Assembly (NCBI RefSeq): GCF_051014685.1
Contig: NW_027478714.1
Location: 434,001 to 498,000, forward strand
Length of the DNA: 64,000 bases
DNA from: Ptiloglossa arizonensis
Lineage: Eukaryota; Arthropoda; Insecta; Hymenoptera; Colletidae
Direction of reading: 5' to 3'
Positions 25,128 through 37,849 of this stretch are shown piece by piece. The stretch's first letter is position 1. Each line of letters starts with the position of its first letter. The notes beneath the pieces were generated by a model. It saw only the letters and a program-made list of their open reading frames with translations, did no database searches and was not told where the DNA came from. The position numbers and the translations under genes are program-made.

Positions 25128-27074
25128 AGTTGTCTTCTCAACCATTTCTTAGCTTCAAACTCCCATATCTCGAGAACGGATTGACCTAACCCAAAAATTC
25201 CTATTGCATCTGAAAGTAGAAGCTCGCCCGATTACAACGGTATGTGAATATTTTCCCTAGGCCATTCTGGTTAAGCGCTTGGTGCAGCGGAGTTGCGAAA
25301 AATTTTTTGACTTCTCAACCATTTCTTGGCTTCAATCTCCCATATCTCGCGAACGGATTGACCTAACCCAAAAATTCCAATTGCATCTGAAAGTAGAAGC
25401 TCGCCCGATTACAACGGTATGTGTATTTTTTCCCTAGGCCATTCTGGTTAAGCGTTTGGAGCAGCAGAAGTGCGAAAAATTAGTTGTCTTGTCAACCATT
25501 TCTTAGCTTCAAAGTCCCATACCTCTAGAACGGATTGACCTAACCCAAAAATTGCTATTGTACCTGAAAGTAGAAACTCGTCCGATTACAACGGTATCGG
25601 TATTTTTTCCGTCGGCCATTCTGGTTAAGCGTTTGGAGCAGCAGAAGTGCGAAAAATTTTTTGCCTTCTCAACCATTTCTTGGCTTCAAACTCCCATAAT
25701 TCGCGAACGGATTGACATAACCCAAAAATTCCTGTTGCGACTGAAAGTAGAAACTCGCCCGAATACAACGGTATGTGTATTTTTTCGCTAGGCCATTCCA
25801 GTTAAGCGTTTGGAGCAGCAGAATTGCGAAAAATGTTTTGCCTTCTCAACCACTTCTTGGCTTCAAACTCCCATAATTCGCGAACGGATTGACATAACCC
25901 AAAAATTCCTGTTGCGACTGAAAGTAGAAACTCGCCCGAATACAACGGTATGTGTATTTTTTCCCTAGGTCATTCTGGTTAAGCGTTTGGAGCAGCAGAA
26001 GTGCGAAAAATTTTTTGCCTTCTCAACCATTTCTTGGCTTCAAACTCCCATATCTCGCGAACGGATTGACCTAACCCAAAAATTCCTATTGCATCTGAAA
26101 GTAGAAGCTCGCCCGATTACAACGGTATGTGTATTTTTTCCCTAGGCCATTCTGGTTAAGCGTTTGGAGCAGCAGAATTGCGAAAAATTTTTTCCCTTTT
26201 CAACCATTTCTTGGCTTCAAACTCCCATATCTCGCGAACGGATTGACCTAACCCAAAAATTCCTATTGCGTCTGAAAGTAGAAACTCGCCCGATTACAAC
26301 GGTACGTGTATTTTTTCCCTAGGTCATTCTGGTTAAGCGTCTGGAGCAGCAGAATTGCGAAAAATTTTTTGCCTTCTCAACCATTTCTTGGCTTCAAACT
26401 CCCATAATTCGCGAACGGATTGACATAACCTAAAAATTCCTGTTGCGACTGAAAGTAGAAACTCGCCCGATTACAACGGTATGAGTATTTTTTCCCTAGG
26501 CCATTCTGGTTAAGCGTTTGGAGCAGCAGAGGTGCGAAAAATTTGTTGACTTCTCAACTATTTCTTAGCTTCAAAGTACCATATCTCGCGAACGGATTGA
26601 CCTAACCCAAAAATTCCAATTGCATCTGAAAGTAGAAGCTCGCCCGATTACAACGGTATGTGTATTTTTTCCCTAGGCCATTCTGGTTAAGCGTTTGGAG
26701 CAGCAGAAGTGCGAAAAATTAGTTGTCTTCTCAACCATTTCTTAGCTTCAAACTCCCATATCTCGAGAACGGATTGACCTAACCCAAAAATTCCTATTGC
26801 ATCTGAAAGTAGAAGCTCGCCCGATTACAACGGTATGTGAATATTTTCCCTAGGCCATTCTGGTTAAGCGTTTGGTGCAGCGGAGTTGCGAAAAATTTTT
26901 TGACTTCTCAACCATTTCTTGGCTTCAATCTCCCATATCTCGCGAACGGATTGACCTAACCCAAAAATTCCAATTGCATCTGAAAGTAGAAGCTCGCCCG
27001 ATTACAACGGTATGTGTATTTTTTCCCTAGGCCATTCTGGTTAAGCGTTTGGAGCAGCAGAAGTGCGAAAAATT
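25128..27074 (+). repeat. Family A 11-mer HOR copy (1,947 bp)
   Basis: This matches about 23,181-25,127 at an offset of 1,947 bp (11 monomers). The shared series is TTAGTTGTCTTC, GTGAATATTTTCC, GGTGCAGCGG, TTGTCAACC, CCTCTAGAACGG, GGTATCGGTATT, TTCCGTCGGCC, TTTTTTCGCTAGG, GCGTCTGGAGC and GAGGTGCG. Copies differ by scattered single bases, such as CGCTTGG versus CGTTTGG and AAGTACCAT versus AATCTCCCAT. Confidence 0.85.
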
Positions 27075-27732
27075 AGTTGTCTTCTCAACCATTTCTTAGC
27101 TTCAAACTCCCATATCTCGAGAACGGATTGACCTAACCCAAAAATTCCTATTGCATCTGAAAGTAGAAGCTCGCCCGATTACAACGGTATGTGAATATTT
27201 TCCCTAGGCCATTCTGGTTAAGCGTTTGGTGCAGCGGAGTTGCGAAAAATTTTTTGACTTCTCAACCATTTCTTGGCTTCAATCTCCCATATCTCGCGAA
27301 CGGATTGACCTAACCCAAAAATTCCAATTGCATCTGAAAGTAGAAGCTCGCCCGATTACAACGGTATGTGTATTTTTTCCCTAGGCCATTCTGGTTAAGC
27401 GTTTGGAGCAGCAGAATTGCGAAAAATTAGTTGTCTTGTCAACCATTTCTTAGCTTCAAAGTCCCATACCTCGAGAACGGATTGACCTAACCCAAAAATT
27501 GCTATTGTACCTGAAAGTAGAAACTCGTCCGATTACAACGGTATCAGTATTTTTTCCGTCGGCCATTCTGGTTAAGCGTTTGGAGCAGCAGAAGTGCGAA
27601 AAATTTTTTGCCTTCTCAACCATTTCTTGGCTTCAAACTCCCATAATTCGCGAACGGATTGACATAACCCAAAAATTCCTGTTGCGACTGAAAGTAGAAA
27701 CTCGCCCGAATACAACGGTATGTGTATTTTTT
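27075..27732 (+). repeat. Family A 11-mer HOR, truncated copy
   Basis: Continues the 1,947-bp period for about 3.7 monomers, with GGTATCAGTATT replacing GGTATCGGTATT and CCTCGAGAACGG replacing CCTCTAGAACGG. At about 27,733 it leaves the HOR: TTTTTTCCCTAGG with GAATAGCAAAAAATTTG follows instead of TTTTTTCGCTAGG with CCAGTTAAG. Confidence 0.8.
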
Positions 27733-27899
27733 CCCTAGGCCATTCTGGTTAAGCGTTTGGAGCAGCAGAATAGCAAAAAATTTGTTGCCTTCTCAACCAT
27801 TTCTTGGCTTCAAACTCCCATATCTCGCGAACGGATTGACCTAACCCAAAAATTCCTATTGCGTCTGAAAGTAGGAACTCGCCCGATTACAACGGTATG

Positions 27900-28650
27900 T
27901 GTATTTTTTCGCTAGGCCATTCCAGTTAAGCGTTTGGAGCAGCAGATTTGCGAAAAATTTTTTGCCTTCTCAACCATTTCTTGGCTTCAAACTGCCATAT
28001 CTCGCGAACGGATTGACCTAACCCAAAAATTCCTATTGCATCTGAAAGTAGAAACTCGCCAGACTACAGCGGCATGTGTATTTTTCCCTAGGCCATTCTA
28101 GTTAAGCTTTTGGAGCAGCAGAATTGCGAAAAATGTTTTGCCTTCTCAACCACTTCTTGGCTTCAAACTCCCATAATTCGCGAACGGATTGACATAACCC
28201 AAAAATTCCTGTTGCGACTGAAAGTAGAAACTCGCCCGATTACAACGGTATGTTTGTTTTTTCCCCTAGGCCATTCTGGTTAAGCGTTTGGAGCAGCAGA
28301 TGTGCGAAAAATTTGTTGTCTTCTCAACTATTTCTTAGCTTCAAAGTCCCATATCTCGCGAACGGATTGACCTAACCCAAAAATTCCTATTGAATCTGAA
28401 AGTAGAAGCTCGCCCGATTACAACGGTATGTGTATTTTTTCCCTAGGCCATTCTGGTTAAGCGTTTGGAGCAGCAGAATTGCGAAGAATTTTTTGACTTC
28501 TCAACCATTTCTTGGCTTCAAACTCCCATATCTCGCGAACGGATTGACCTAACCCAAAAATTCCTGTTGCGAATGAAAGTAGAAACTCGCCCGATTACAA
28601 CGGTATGTGTATTTTTTCCCTAGGCCATTCTGGTTAAGCGTTTGGAGCAG
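27900..28650 (+). repeat. Family A segment shared with ~17.6-18.4 kb (offset 10,267 bp)
   Basis: The run of marker monomers matches 17,633-18,383: CCAGTTAAGCG with GATTTGCG, then GCCAGACTACAGCGGCATG (28,058 versus 17,791), CTAGTTAAGCTTTTGG, TATGTTTGTTTTTTCCCC, TTGAATCTGAAAG, GCGAAGAATTTTTTGAC and TTGCGAATG. Few differences were seen (for example ACGGCATG versus ACGGTATG). It links the older region to the HOR-rich region across more than 10 kb. Confidence 0.75.
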
Positions 28651-30773
28651 CAGAATTGCGAAAAATTTTTGGCTTTCTCAACCATTTCTTGGCTTCAAAC
28701 TCCCATATCTCGCGAACGGATTGACCTAACCCAAAAATTCCTATTGCGTCTGAAAGTAGAAACTCGCCCGATTACAACGGTATGTGTATTTTTTCGCTAG
28801 GCCATTCCAGTTAAGCGTTTGGAGCAGCAGATGTGCGAAAAATTTGTTGTCTTCTCAACCATTTCTTAGCTTCAAACTCCCATACCTTGCGAACGGATTG
28901 ACCTAACCCAAAAATTCCTATTGCATCTGAAAGTAGAATCTCGCCCGATTACAACGGTATGTGTATTTTTTCCCTAGGCCATTCCAGTTAAGCGTTTGGA
29001 GCAGCAGATGTGCGAAAAATTTGTTGTCTTCTCAACCATTTCTTAGCTTCAAACTCCCATACCTTGCGAACGGATTGACCTAACCCAAAAATTCCTATTG
29101 CATCTGAAAGTAGAATCTCGCCCGATTACAACGGTATGTGTATTTTTTCCCTAGGCCATTCTGGTTAAGCGTTTGGAGCAGCAGAATTGGGAAAAATTTT
29201 TTGCCTTCTCAACCATTTCTTGGCTTCAAACTCCCATAATTCGCGAACGGATTGACATAACCCAAAAATTCCTGTTGCGACTGAAAGTAGAAACTCGCCC
29301 GATTAAAACGGTATGTGTATTCTTTCCCTAGGCCATTCTGGTTAAGCGTTTGGAGCAGCAGAAGTGCGAAAATTTGTTGCCTTCTCAACTATTTCTTAGC
29401 TTCAAAGTCCCATATCTCGCGAACGGATTGACCTAACCCAAAAATTCCTATTGCATCTGAAAGTAGAAGCTCGCCCGATTACAACGGTATGTGTATTTTT
29501 TCCCTAGGCCATTCTGGTTAAGCGTTTGGAGCAGCAGAATTGCGAAAAATTTTTGGCTTTCTCAACCATTTCTTGGCTTCAAACTCCCATATCTCGCGAA
29601 CGGATTGACCTAACCCAAAAATTCCTATGGCATCTGAAAGTAGAAGCTCGCCCGATTACAACGGTATGTGTATTTTTTCCCTATGCCATTCTGGTTAAGC
29701 GTTTGGAGCAGCAGAAGTGCGAAAAATTTGTTGTCTTATCAACTATTACTTAGCTTCAAAGTCCCATATCTCGCGAACGGATTGACCTAACCCAAAAATT
29801 CCTATTGCATCTGAAAGTAGAAGCTCGCCCGATTACAACGGTATGTGTATTTTTTCCGTAGGCCATTCTGGTTAAGCGTTTCGAGCAGCCGTATTGCCAA
29901 AAATTTTTTGCCTTCTCAACCATTTCTTAGCTTCAAACTCCCATATCTCGCGAACGGATTGACCTAACACAAAAAGTTCCTATTGAATCTGAAAGAAGAA
30001 TCTCGCCCGATTACAACGGTATGTTTATTTTTCCCTAGGTCATTCTGGTTAAGCGTTTGGAGCAGCAGAAGTGCGAAAAATTTTTTGCCTTCTCAACCAT
30101 TTCTTGGCTTCAAACTCCCATATCTCGCGAACGGATTGACCTAACCCAAAAATTCCTATTGCATCTGAAAGTAGAAGCTCGCCCGATTACAACGGTATGT
30201 GTATTTTTTCCCTAGGCCATTCTGGTTAAGCGTTTGGAGCAGCAGAAGTGCGAAAAATTTTTTGCCTTCTCAACCATTTCTTGGCTTCAAACTCCCATAT
30301 CTCGCGAACGGATTGACCTAACCCAAAAATTCCTATTGCGTCTGAAAGTAGAAACTCGCCCGATTACAACGGTATGTGTATTTTTTCCCTAGGCCATACC
30401 TGGATAAGCGTTTGGAGCAGCAGAATTGCGAAAAATTTTTTGCCTTCTCAATCATTTCTTGGCTTCAAACTCCCATAATTCGCGAACGGATTGACATAAC
30501 CCAAAAATTCCTGTTGCGACTGAAAGTAGAATCTCGCCCGATTACAACGGTATGTGTATTTTTCCCTAGGCCATTCTGGTTAAGCGTTTGGAGCAGTAGA
30601 AGTGCGAAAAATTTTTTGCCTTCTCAACCATTTCTTGGCTTCAAACTCCCATATCTCGCGAACGGATTGACCTAACCCAAAAATTCCTATTGCATCTGAA
30701 AGTAGAAGCTCGCCCGATTACAACGGTATGTGTATTTTTTCCCTAGGCCATTCTGGTTAAGCGTTTGGAGCAG
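28651..30773 (+). repeat. Family A ~12-mer HOR, copy 1 (2,123 bp)
   Basis: The series is TTTTTGGCTTTCTC, CATACCTTGCG, GAATTGGGAAAAATT, GATTAAAACGG, GTGTATTCTTTCCC, GCGAAAATTTGTTGCC, CGAGCAGCCGTATTGCC (29,882), TAACACAAAAAGTTCC, CCATACCTGGATAAG (about 30,396) and CTCAATCATTTC. All recur in the next copy. It contains one extra monomer at about 28,976-29,152 (a second CCAGTTAAG/CATACCTTGCG unit) that copy 2 lacks. Confidence 0.82.
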
Positions 30774-32889
30774 CAGAATTGCGAAAAATTTTTGGCTTTC
30801 TCAACCATTTCTTGGCTTCAAACTCCCATATCTCGCGAACGGATTGACCTAACCCAAAAATTCCTATTGCGTCTGAAAGTAGAAACTCGCCCGATTACAA
30901 CGGTATGTGTATTTTTTCGCTAGGCCATTCCAGTTAAGCGTTTGGAGCAGCAGATGTGCGAAAAATTTGTTGTCTTCTCAACCATTTCTTAGCTTCAAAC
31001 TCCCATACCTTGCGAACGGATTGACCTAACCCAAAAATTCCTATTGCATCTGAAAGTAGAATCTCGCCCGATTACAACGGTATGTGTATTTTTTCCCTAG
31101 GCCATTCTGGTTAAGCGTTTGGAGCAGCAGAATTGGGAAAAATTTTTTGCCTTCTCAACCATTTCTTGGCTTCAAACTCCCATAATTCGCGAACGGATTG
31201 ACATAACCCAAAAATTCCTGTTGCGACTGAAAGTAGAAACTCGCCCGATTAAAACGGTATGTGTATTCTTTCCCTAGGCCATTCTGGTTAAGCGTTTGGA
31301 GCAGCAGAAGTGCGAAAATTTGTTGCCTTCTCAACTATTTCTTAGCTTCAAAGTCCCATATCTCGCGAACGGATTGACCTAACCCAAAAATTCCTATTGC
31401 ATCTGAAAGTAGAAGCTCGCCCGATTACAACGGTATGTGTATTTTTTCCCTAGGCCATTCTGGTTAAGCGTTTGGAGCAGCAGAATTGCGAAAAATTTTT
31501 GGCTTTCTCAACCATTTCTTGGCTTCAAACTCCCATATCTCGCGAACGGATTGACCTAACCCAAAAATTCCTATTGCGTCTGAAAGTAGAAACTCGCCCG
31601 ATTACAACGGTATGTGTATTTTTTCCCTTGGCCATTCTGGTTAAGCGTTTGGAGCAGCAGAATTGCGAAAAATTTTTTGCCTTCTCAACCATTTCTTGGC
31701 TTCAAACTCCCATAATTCGCGAACGGATTGACATAACCCAAAAATTCCTGTTGCGACTGAAAGTAGAAACTCGCCCGATTTCAACGGTATGTGTATTTTT
31801 TCCCTATGCCATTCTGGTTAAGCGTTTGGAGCAGCAGAAGTGCGAAAAATTTGTTGTCTTCTCAACTATTACTTAGCTTCAAAGTCCCATATCTCGCGAA
31901 CGGATTGACCTAACCCAAAAATTCCTATTGCATCTGAAAGTAGAAGCTCGCCCGATTACAACGGTATGTGTATTTTTTCCGTAGGCCATTCTGGTTAAGC
32001 GTTTCGAGCAGCCGTATTGCCAAAAATTTTTTGCCTTCTCAACCATTTCTTAGCTTCAAACTCCCATATCTCGCGAACGGATTGACCTAACACAAAAAGT
32101 TCCTATTGAATCTGAAAGAAGAATCTCGCCCGATTACAACGGTATGTTTATTTTTCCCTAGGTCATTCTGGTTAAGCGTTTGGAGCAGCAGAAGTGCGAA
32201 AAATTTTTTGCCTTCTCAACCATTTCTTGGCTTTAAACTCCCATATCTCGCGAACGGATTGACCTAACCCAAAAATTCCTATTGCATCTGAAAGTAGAAG
32301 CTCGCCCGATTACAACGGTATGTGTATTTTTTCCCTAGGCCATTCTGGTTAAGCGTTTGGAGCAGCAGAAGTGCGAAAAATTTTTTGCCTTCTCAACCAT
32401 TTCTTGGCTTCAAACTCCCATATCTCGCGAACGGATTGACCTAACCCAAAAATTCCTATTGCGTCTGAAAGTAGAAACTCGCCCGATTACAACGGTATGT
32501 GTATTTTTTCCCTAGGCCATACCTGGATAAGCGTTTGGAGCAGCAGAATTGCGAAAAATTTTTTGCCTTCTCAATCATTTCTTGGCTTCAAACTCCCATA
32601 ATTCGCGAACGGATTGACATAACCCAAAAATTCCTGTTGCGACTGAAAGTAGAATCTCGCCCGATTACAACGGTATGTGTATTTTTCCCTAGGCCATTCT
32701 GGTTAAGCGTTTGGAGCAGTAGAAGTGCGAAAAATTTTTTGCCTTCTCAACCATTTCTTGGCTTCAAACTCCCATATCTCGCGAACGGATTGACCTAACC
32801 CAAAAATTCCTATTGCATCTGAAAGTAGAAGCTCGCCCGATTACAACGGTATGTGTATTTTTTCCCTAGGCCATTCTGGTTAAGCGTTT
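30774..32889 (+). repeat. Family A ~12-mer HOR, copy 2
   Basis: Tandem copy of 28,651-30,773. The offset is 2,123 bp at the start, falls to 1,946 bp (29,361 pairs with 31,307) after the monomer missing from this copy, and returns to 2,123 bp (30,376 pairs with 32,499) after an extra monomer at about 31,640-31,816. One loss and one gain cancel, so total length is kept. It ends at about 32,889, where CGAGCAGCCGAATTGGG replaces GGAGCAGCAG. Confidence 0.82.
31472..31876 (+). other. Longest open frame in the array; not considered a gene
   Basis: A 134-codon open frame spans more than two monomers. It stays open because the TAG inside CCCTAG is TTG at about 31,628 and TAT at about 31,805. The translation is simply the 59-codon repeat (short motifs EQQNCEKF, RERIDLTQKF, LKVETRPI). 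Codons repeat with the DNA, the same frame is stopped by TAG in nearly all other units, and single-base indels are common. No start context, signal peptide or domain stands out. I treat it as a by-product of a repeat length divisible by three. Residual coding origin cannot be excluded. Confidence 0.6.
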
Positions 32890-33379
32890 CGAGCAGCCGA
32901 ATTGGGAAAAATTTTTTGCCTTCTCAACCATTTCTTGGCTTCAAACTGCCATATCTCGCGAACGGATTGACCTAACCCAAAAATTCCTATTGCGTCTGAA
33001 AGTAGAAACTCGCCCGATTACAACGGTATGTGTATTTTTTCCCTAGGCCATTCTGGTTAAGCGTTTGGAGCAGCAGAAGTGCGAAAATTTGTTGCCTTCT
33101 CAACTATTTCTTAGCTTCAAAGTCCCATATCTCGCGAACGGATTGACCTAACCCAAAAATTCCTATTGCATCTGAAAGTAGAAGCTCGCCCGATTACAAC
33201 GATATGTGTATTTTTTCCCTAGGCCATTCTGGTTAAGCGTTTGGAGCAGCAGAATTGCGAAAAATTTTTTCCCTTCTCAACCATTTCTTGGCTTCAAACT
33301 CCCATAATTCGCGAACGGATTGACATAACCCTAAAATTCCTGTTGCGACTGAAAGTAGAAACTCGCCCGATTACAACGG

Positions 33380-36300
33380 TATGAGTATTTTTTCCCTAGG
33401 CCATTCTGGTTAAGCGTTTGGAGCAGCAGAGGTGCGAAAAATTTGTTGACTTCTCAACTATTTCTTAGCTTCAAAGTACCATATCTCGCGAACGGATTGA
33501 CCTAACCCAAAAATTCCAATTGCATCTGAAAGTAGAAGCTCGCCCGATTACAACGGTATGTGAATATTTTCCCTAGGCCATTCTGGTTAAGCGCTTGGTG
33601 CAGCGGAGTTGCGAAAAATTTTTTGACTTCTCAACCATTTCTTGGCTTCAATCTCCCATATCTCGCGAACGGATTGACCTAACCCAAAAATTCCAATTGC
33701 ATCTGAAAGTAGAAGCTCGCCCGATTACAACGGTATGTGTATTTTTTCCCTAGGCCGTTCTGGTTAAGCGTTTGGAGCAGCAGAAGTGCGAAAAATTAGT
33801 TGTCTTGTCAACCATTTCTTAGCTTCAAAGTCCCATACCTCGAGAACGGATTGACCTAACCCAAAAATTGCTATTGTACCTGAAAGTAGAAACTCGTCCG
33901 ATTACAACGGTATCGGTATTTTTTCCGTCGGCCATTCTGGTTAAGCGTTTGGAGCAGCAGAAGTGCGAAAAATTTTTTGCCTTCTCAACCATTTCTTGGC
34001 TTCAAACTCCCATAATTCGCGAACGGATTGACATAACCCAAAAATTCCTGTTGCGACTGAAAGTAGAAACTCGCCCGAATACAACGGTATGTGTATTTTT
34101 TCCCTAGGCCATTCTGGTTAAGCGTTTGGAGCAGCAGAATAGCAAAAAATTTGTTGCCTTCTCAACCATTTCTTGGCTTCAAACTCCCATATCTCGCGAA
34201 CGGATTGACCTAACCCAAAAATTCCTATTGCGTCTGAAAGTAGAAACTCGCCCGATTACAACGGTATGTGTATTTTTTCGCTAGGCCATTCCAGTTAAGC
34301 GTTTGGAGCAGCAGATTTGCGAAAAATTTTTTGCCTTCTCAACCATTTCTTGGCTTCAAACTGCCATATCTCGCGAACGGATTGACCTAACCCAAAAATT
34401 CCTATTGCATCTGAAAGTAGAAACTCGCCAGACTACAGCGGCATGTGTATTTTTCCCTAGGCCATTCTAGTTAAGCTTTTGGAGCAGCAGAATTGCGAAA
34501 AATGTTTTGCCTTCTCAACCACTTCTTGGCTTCAAACTCCCATAATTCGCGAACGGATTGACATAACCCAAAAATTCCTGTTGCGACTGAAAGTAGAAGC
34601 TCGCCCGAATACAACGGTATGTGTATTTTTTCCCTAGGTCATTCTGGTTAAGCGTTTGGAGCAGCAGAAGTGCGAAAAATTTTTTGCCTTCTCAACCATT
34701 TCTTGGCTTCAAACTCCCATATCTCGCGAACGGATTGACCTAACCCAAAAATTCCTATTGCATCTGAAAGTAGAAGCTCGCCCGATTACAACGGTATGTG
34801 TATTTTTTCCCTAGGCCATTCTGGTTAAGCGTTTGGAGCAGCAGAATTGCGAAAAATTTTTTCCCTTTTCAACCATTTCTTGGCTTCAAACTCCCATATC
34901 TCGCGAACGGATTGACCTAACCCAAAAATTCCTATTGCGTCTGAAAGTAGAAACTCGCCCGATTACAACGGTACGTGTATTTTTTCCCTAGGTCATTCTG
35001 GTTAAGCGTTTGGAGCAGCAGAAATGCGAATAATTTTTTGCCTTCTCAACCATTTCTTGGCTTCAAACTCCCATAATTCGCGAACGGATTGACATAACCT
35101 AAAAATTCCTGTTGCGACTGAAAGTAGAAACTCGCCCGATTACAACGGTATGAGTATTTTTTCCCTAGGCCATTCTGGTTAAGCGTTTGGAGCAGCAGAG
35201 GTGCGAAAAATTTGTTGACTTCTCAACTATTTCTTAGCTTCAAAGTACCATATCTCGCGAACGGATTGACCTAACACAAAAATTCCAATTGCATCTGAAA
35301 GTAGAAGCTCGCCCGATTACAACGGTATGTGTATTTTTTCCCTAGGCCATTCTGGTTAAGCGTTTGGAGCAGCAGAAGTGCGAAAAATTAGTTGTCTTCT
35401 CAACCATTTCTTATCTTCAAACTCCCATATCTCGAGAACGGATTGACCTAACCCAAAAATTCCTATTGCATCTGAAAGTAGAAGCTCGCCCGATTACAAC
35501 GGTATGTGAATATTTTCCCTAGGCCATTCTGGTTAAGCGTTTGGTGCAGCGGAGTTGCGAAAAATTTTTTGACTTCTCAACCATTTCTTGGCTTCAATCT
35601 CCCATATCTCGCGAACGGATTGACCTAACCCAAAAATTCCAATTGCGTCTGAAAGTAGAAGCTCGCCCGATTACAACGGTATGTGTATTTTTTCCCTAGG
35701 CCATTCTGGTTAAGCGTTTGGAGCAGCAGAATTGCGAAAAATTAGTTGTCTTGTCAACCATTTCTTAGCTTCAAAGTCCCATACCTCGAGAACGGATTGA
35801 CCTAACCCAAAAATTGCTATTGTACCGGAAAGTAGAAACTCGTCCGATTACAACGGTATCAGTATTTTTTCCGTCGGCCATTCTGGTTAAGCGTTTGGAG
35901 CAGCAGAAGTGCGAAAAATTTTTTGCCTTCTCAACCATTTCTTGGCTTCAAACTCCCATAATTCGCGAACGGATTGACATAACCCAAAAATTCCTGTTGC
36001 GACTGAAAGTAGAAACTCGCCCGAATACAACGGTATGTGTATTTTTTCCCTAGGCCATTCTGGTTAAGCGTTTGGAGCAGCAGAATAGCAAAAAATTTGT
36101 TGCCTTCTCAACCATTTCTTGGCTTCAAACTCCCATATCTCGCGAACGGATTGACCTAACCCAAAAATTCCTATTGCGTCTGAAAGTAGGAACTCGCCCG
36201 ATTACAACGGTATGTGTATTTTTTCGCTAGGCCATTCCAGTTAAGCGTTTGGAGCAGCAGATTTGCGAAAAATTTTTTGCCTTCTCAACCATTTCTTGGC

Positions 36301-36435
36301 TTCAAACTGCCATATCTCGCGAACGGATTGACCTAACCCAAAAATTCCTATTGCATCTGAAAGTAGAAACTCGCCAGACTACAGCGGCATGTGTATTTTT
36401 CCCTAGGCCATTCTAGTTAAGCTTTTGGAGCAGCA
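33380..36435 (+). repeat. Family A 11-mer HOR, second locus (1,946-bp period)
   Basis: The 11-mer markers return: TATGAGTATT with GAGGTGCG, GTGAATATTTTCC, TTGTCAACC, GGTATCGGTATT, TTCCGTCGGCC, GAATAGCAAAAAATTTG and GCCAGACTACAGCGGCATG. Pairs 33,868/35,814 and 34,427/36,373 give 1,946 bp. Its right part (about 35,280-36,435) matches about 26,965-28,120 at an offset of 8,315 bp with about three differences, so the block is a displaced copy of the 25-28 kb region. Confidence 0.8.
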
Positions 36436-37142
36436 GAAGTGCGAAAATTTGTTGCCTTCTCAACTATTTCTTAGCTTCAAAGTCCCATATCTCGCGAACG
36501 GATTGACCTAACCCAAAAATTCCTATTGCATCTGAAAGTAGAAGCTCGCCCGATTACAACGGTATGTGTATTTTTTCCCTAGGCCATTCTGGTTAAGCGT
36601 TTGGAGCAGCAGAATTGCGAAAAATTTTTGGCTTTCTCAACCATTTCTTGGCTTCAAACTCCCATATCTCGCGAACGGATTGACCTAACCCAAAAATTCC
36701 TATTGCGTCTGAAAGTAGAAACTCGCCCGATTACAACGGTATGTGTATTTTTTCGCTAGGCCATTCCAGTTAAGCGTTTGGAGCAGCAGATGTGCGAAAA
36801 ATTTGTTGTCTTCTCAACCATTTCTTAGCTTCAAACTCCCATACCTTGCGAACGGATTGACCTAACCCAAAAATTCCTATTGCATCTTAAAGTAGAATCT
36901 CGCCCGATTACAACGGTATGTGTATTTTTTCCCTAGGCCATTCTGGTTAAGCGTTTGGAGCAGCAGAATTGGGAAAAATTTTTTGCCTTCTCAACCATTT
37001 CTTGGCTTCAAACTCCCATAATTCGCGAACGGATTGACATAACCCAAAAATTCCTGTTGCGACTGAAAGTAGAAACTCGCCCGATTAAAACGGTATGTGT
37101 ATTCTTTCCCTAGGCCATTCTGGTTAAGCGTTTGGAGCAGCA
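36436..37142 (+). repeat. Family A 4-mer HOR, copy 1 (707 bp)
   Basis: Four monomers in fixed order: M1 GAAGTGCGAAAATTTGTTGCC (176 bp, one A deleted), M2 GAATTGCG with TTTTTGGCTTTC, M3 GATGTGCG with CATACCTTGCG, and M4 GAATTGGG with AATTCGCG, GATTAAAACGG and GTGTATTCTTTCCC. This copy is the 'a' form, with GCATCTTAAAG (about 36,883) in M3. Confidence 0.88.
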
Positions 37143-37849
37143 GAAGTGCGAAAATTTGTTGCCTTCTCAACTATTTCTTAGCTTCAAAGTCCCATATCTC
37201 GCGAACGGATTGACCCAACCCAAAAATTCCTATTGCATCTGAAAGTAGAAGCTCGCCCGATTACAACGGTATGTGTATTTTTTCCCTAGGCCATTCTGGT
37301 TAAGCGTTTGGAGCAGCAGAATTGCGAAAAATTTTTGGCTTTCTCAACCATTTCTTGGCTTCAAACTCCCATATCTCGCGAACGGATTGACCTAACCCAA
37401 AAATTCCTATTGCGTCTGAAAGTAGAAACTCGCCCGATTACAACGGTATGTGTATTTTTTCGCTAGGCCATTCCAGTTAAGCGTTTGGAGCAGCAGATGT
37501 GCGAAAAATTTGATGTCTTCTCAACCATTTCTTAGCTTCAAACTCCCATACCTTGCGAACGGATTGACCTAACCCAAAAATTCCTATTGCATCTGAAAGT
37601 AGAATCTCGCCCGATTACAACGGTATGTGTATTTTTTCCCTAGGCCATTCTGGTTAAGCGTTTGTAGCAGCAGAATTGGGAAAAATTTTTTGCCTTCTCA
37701 ACCATTTCTTGGCTTCAAACTCCCATAATTCGCGAACGGATTGACATAACCCAAAAATTCCTGTTGCGACTGAAAGTAGAAACTCGCCCGATTAAAACGG
37801 TATGTGTATTCTTTCCCTAGGCCATTCTGGTTAAGCGTTTGGAGCAGCA
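37143..37849 (+). repeat. Family A 4-mer HOR, copy 2 (707 bp)
   Basis: Same M1-M4 order at exactly +707. It is the 'b' form, marked by GACCCAACCC (about 37,212), TTTGATGTCTTC (about 37,510) and GTTTGTAGCAGC (about 37,660). Confidence 0.88.
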
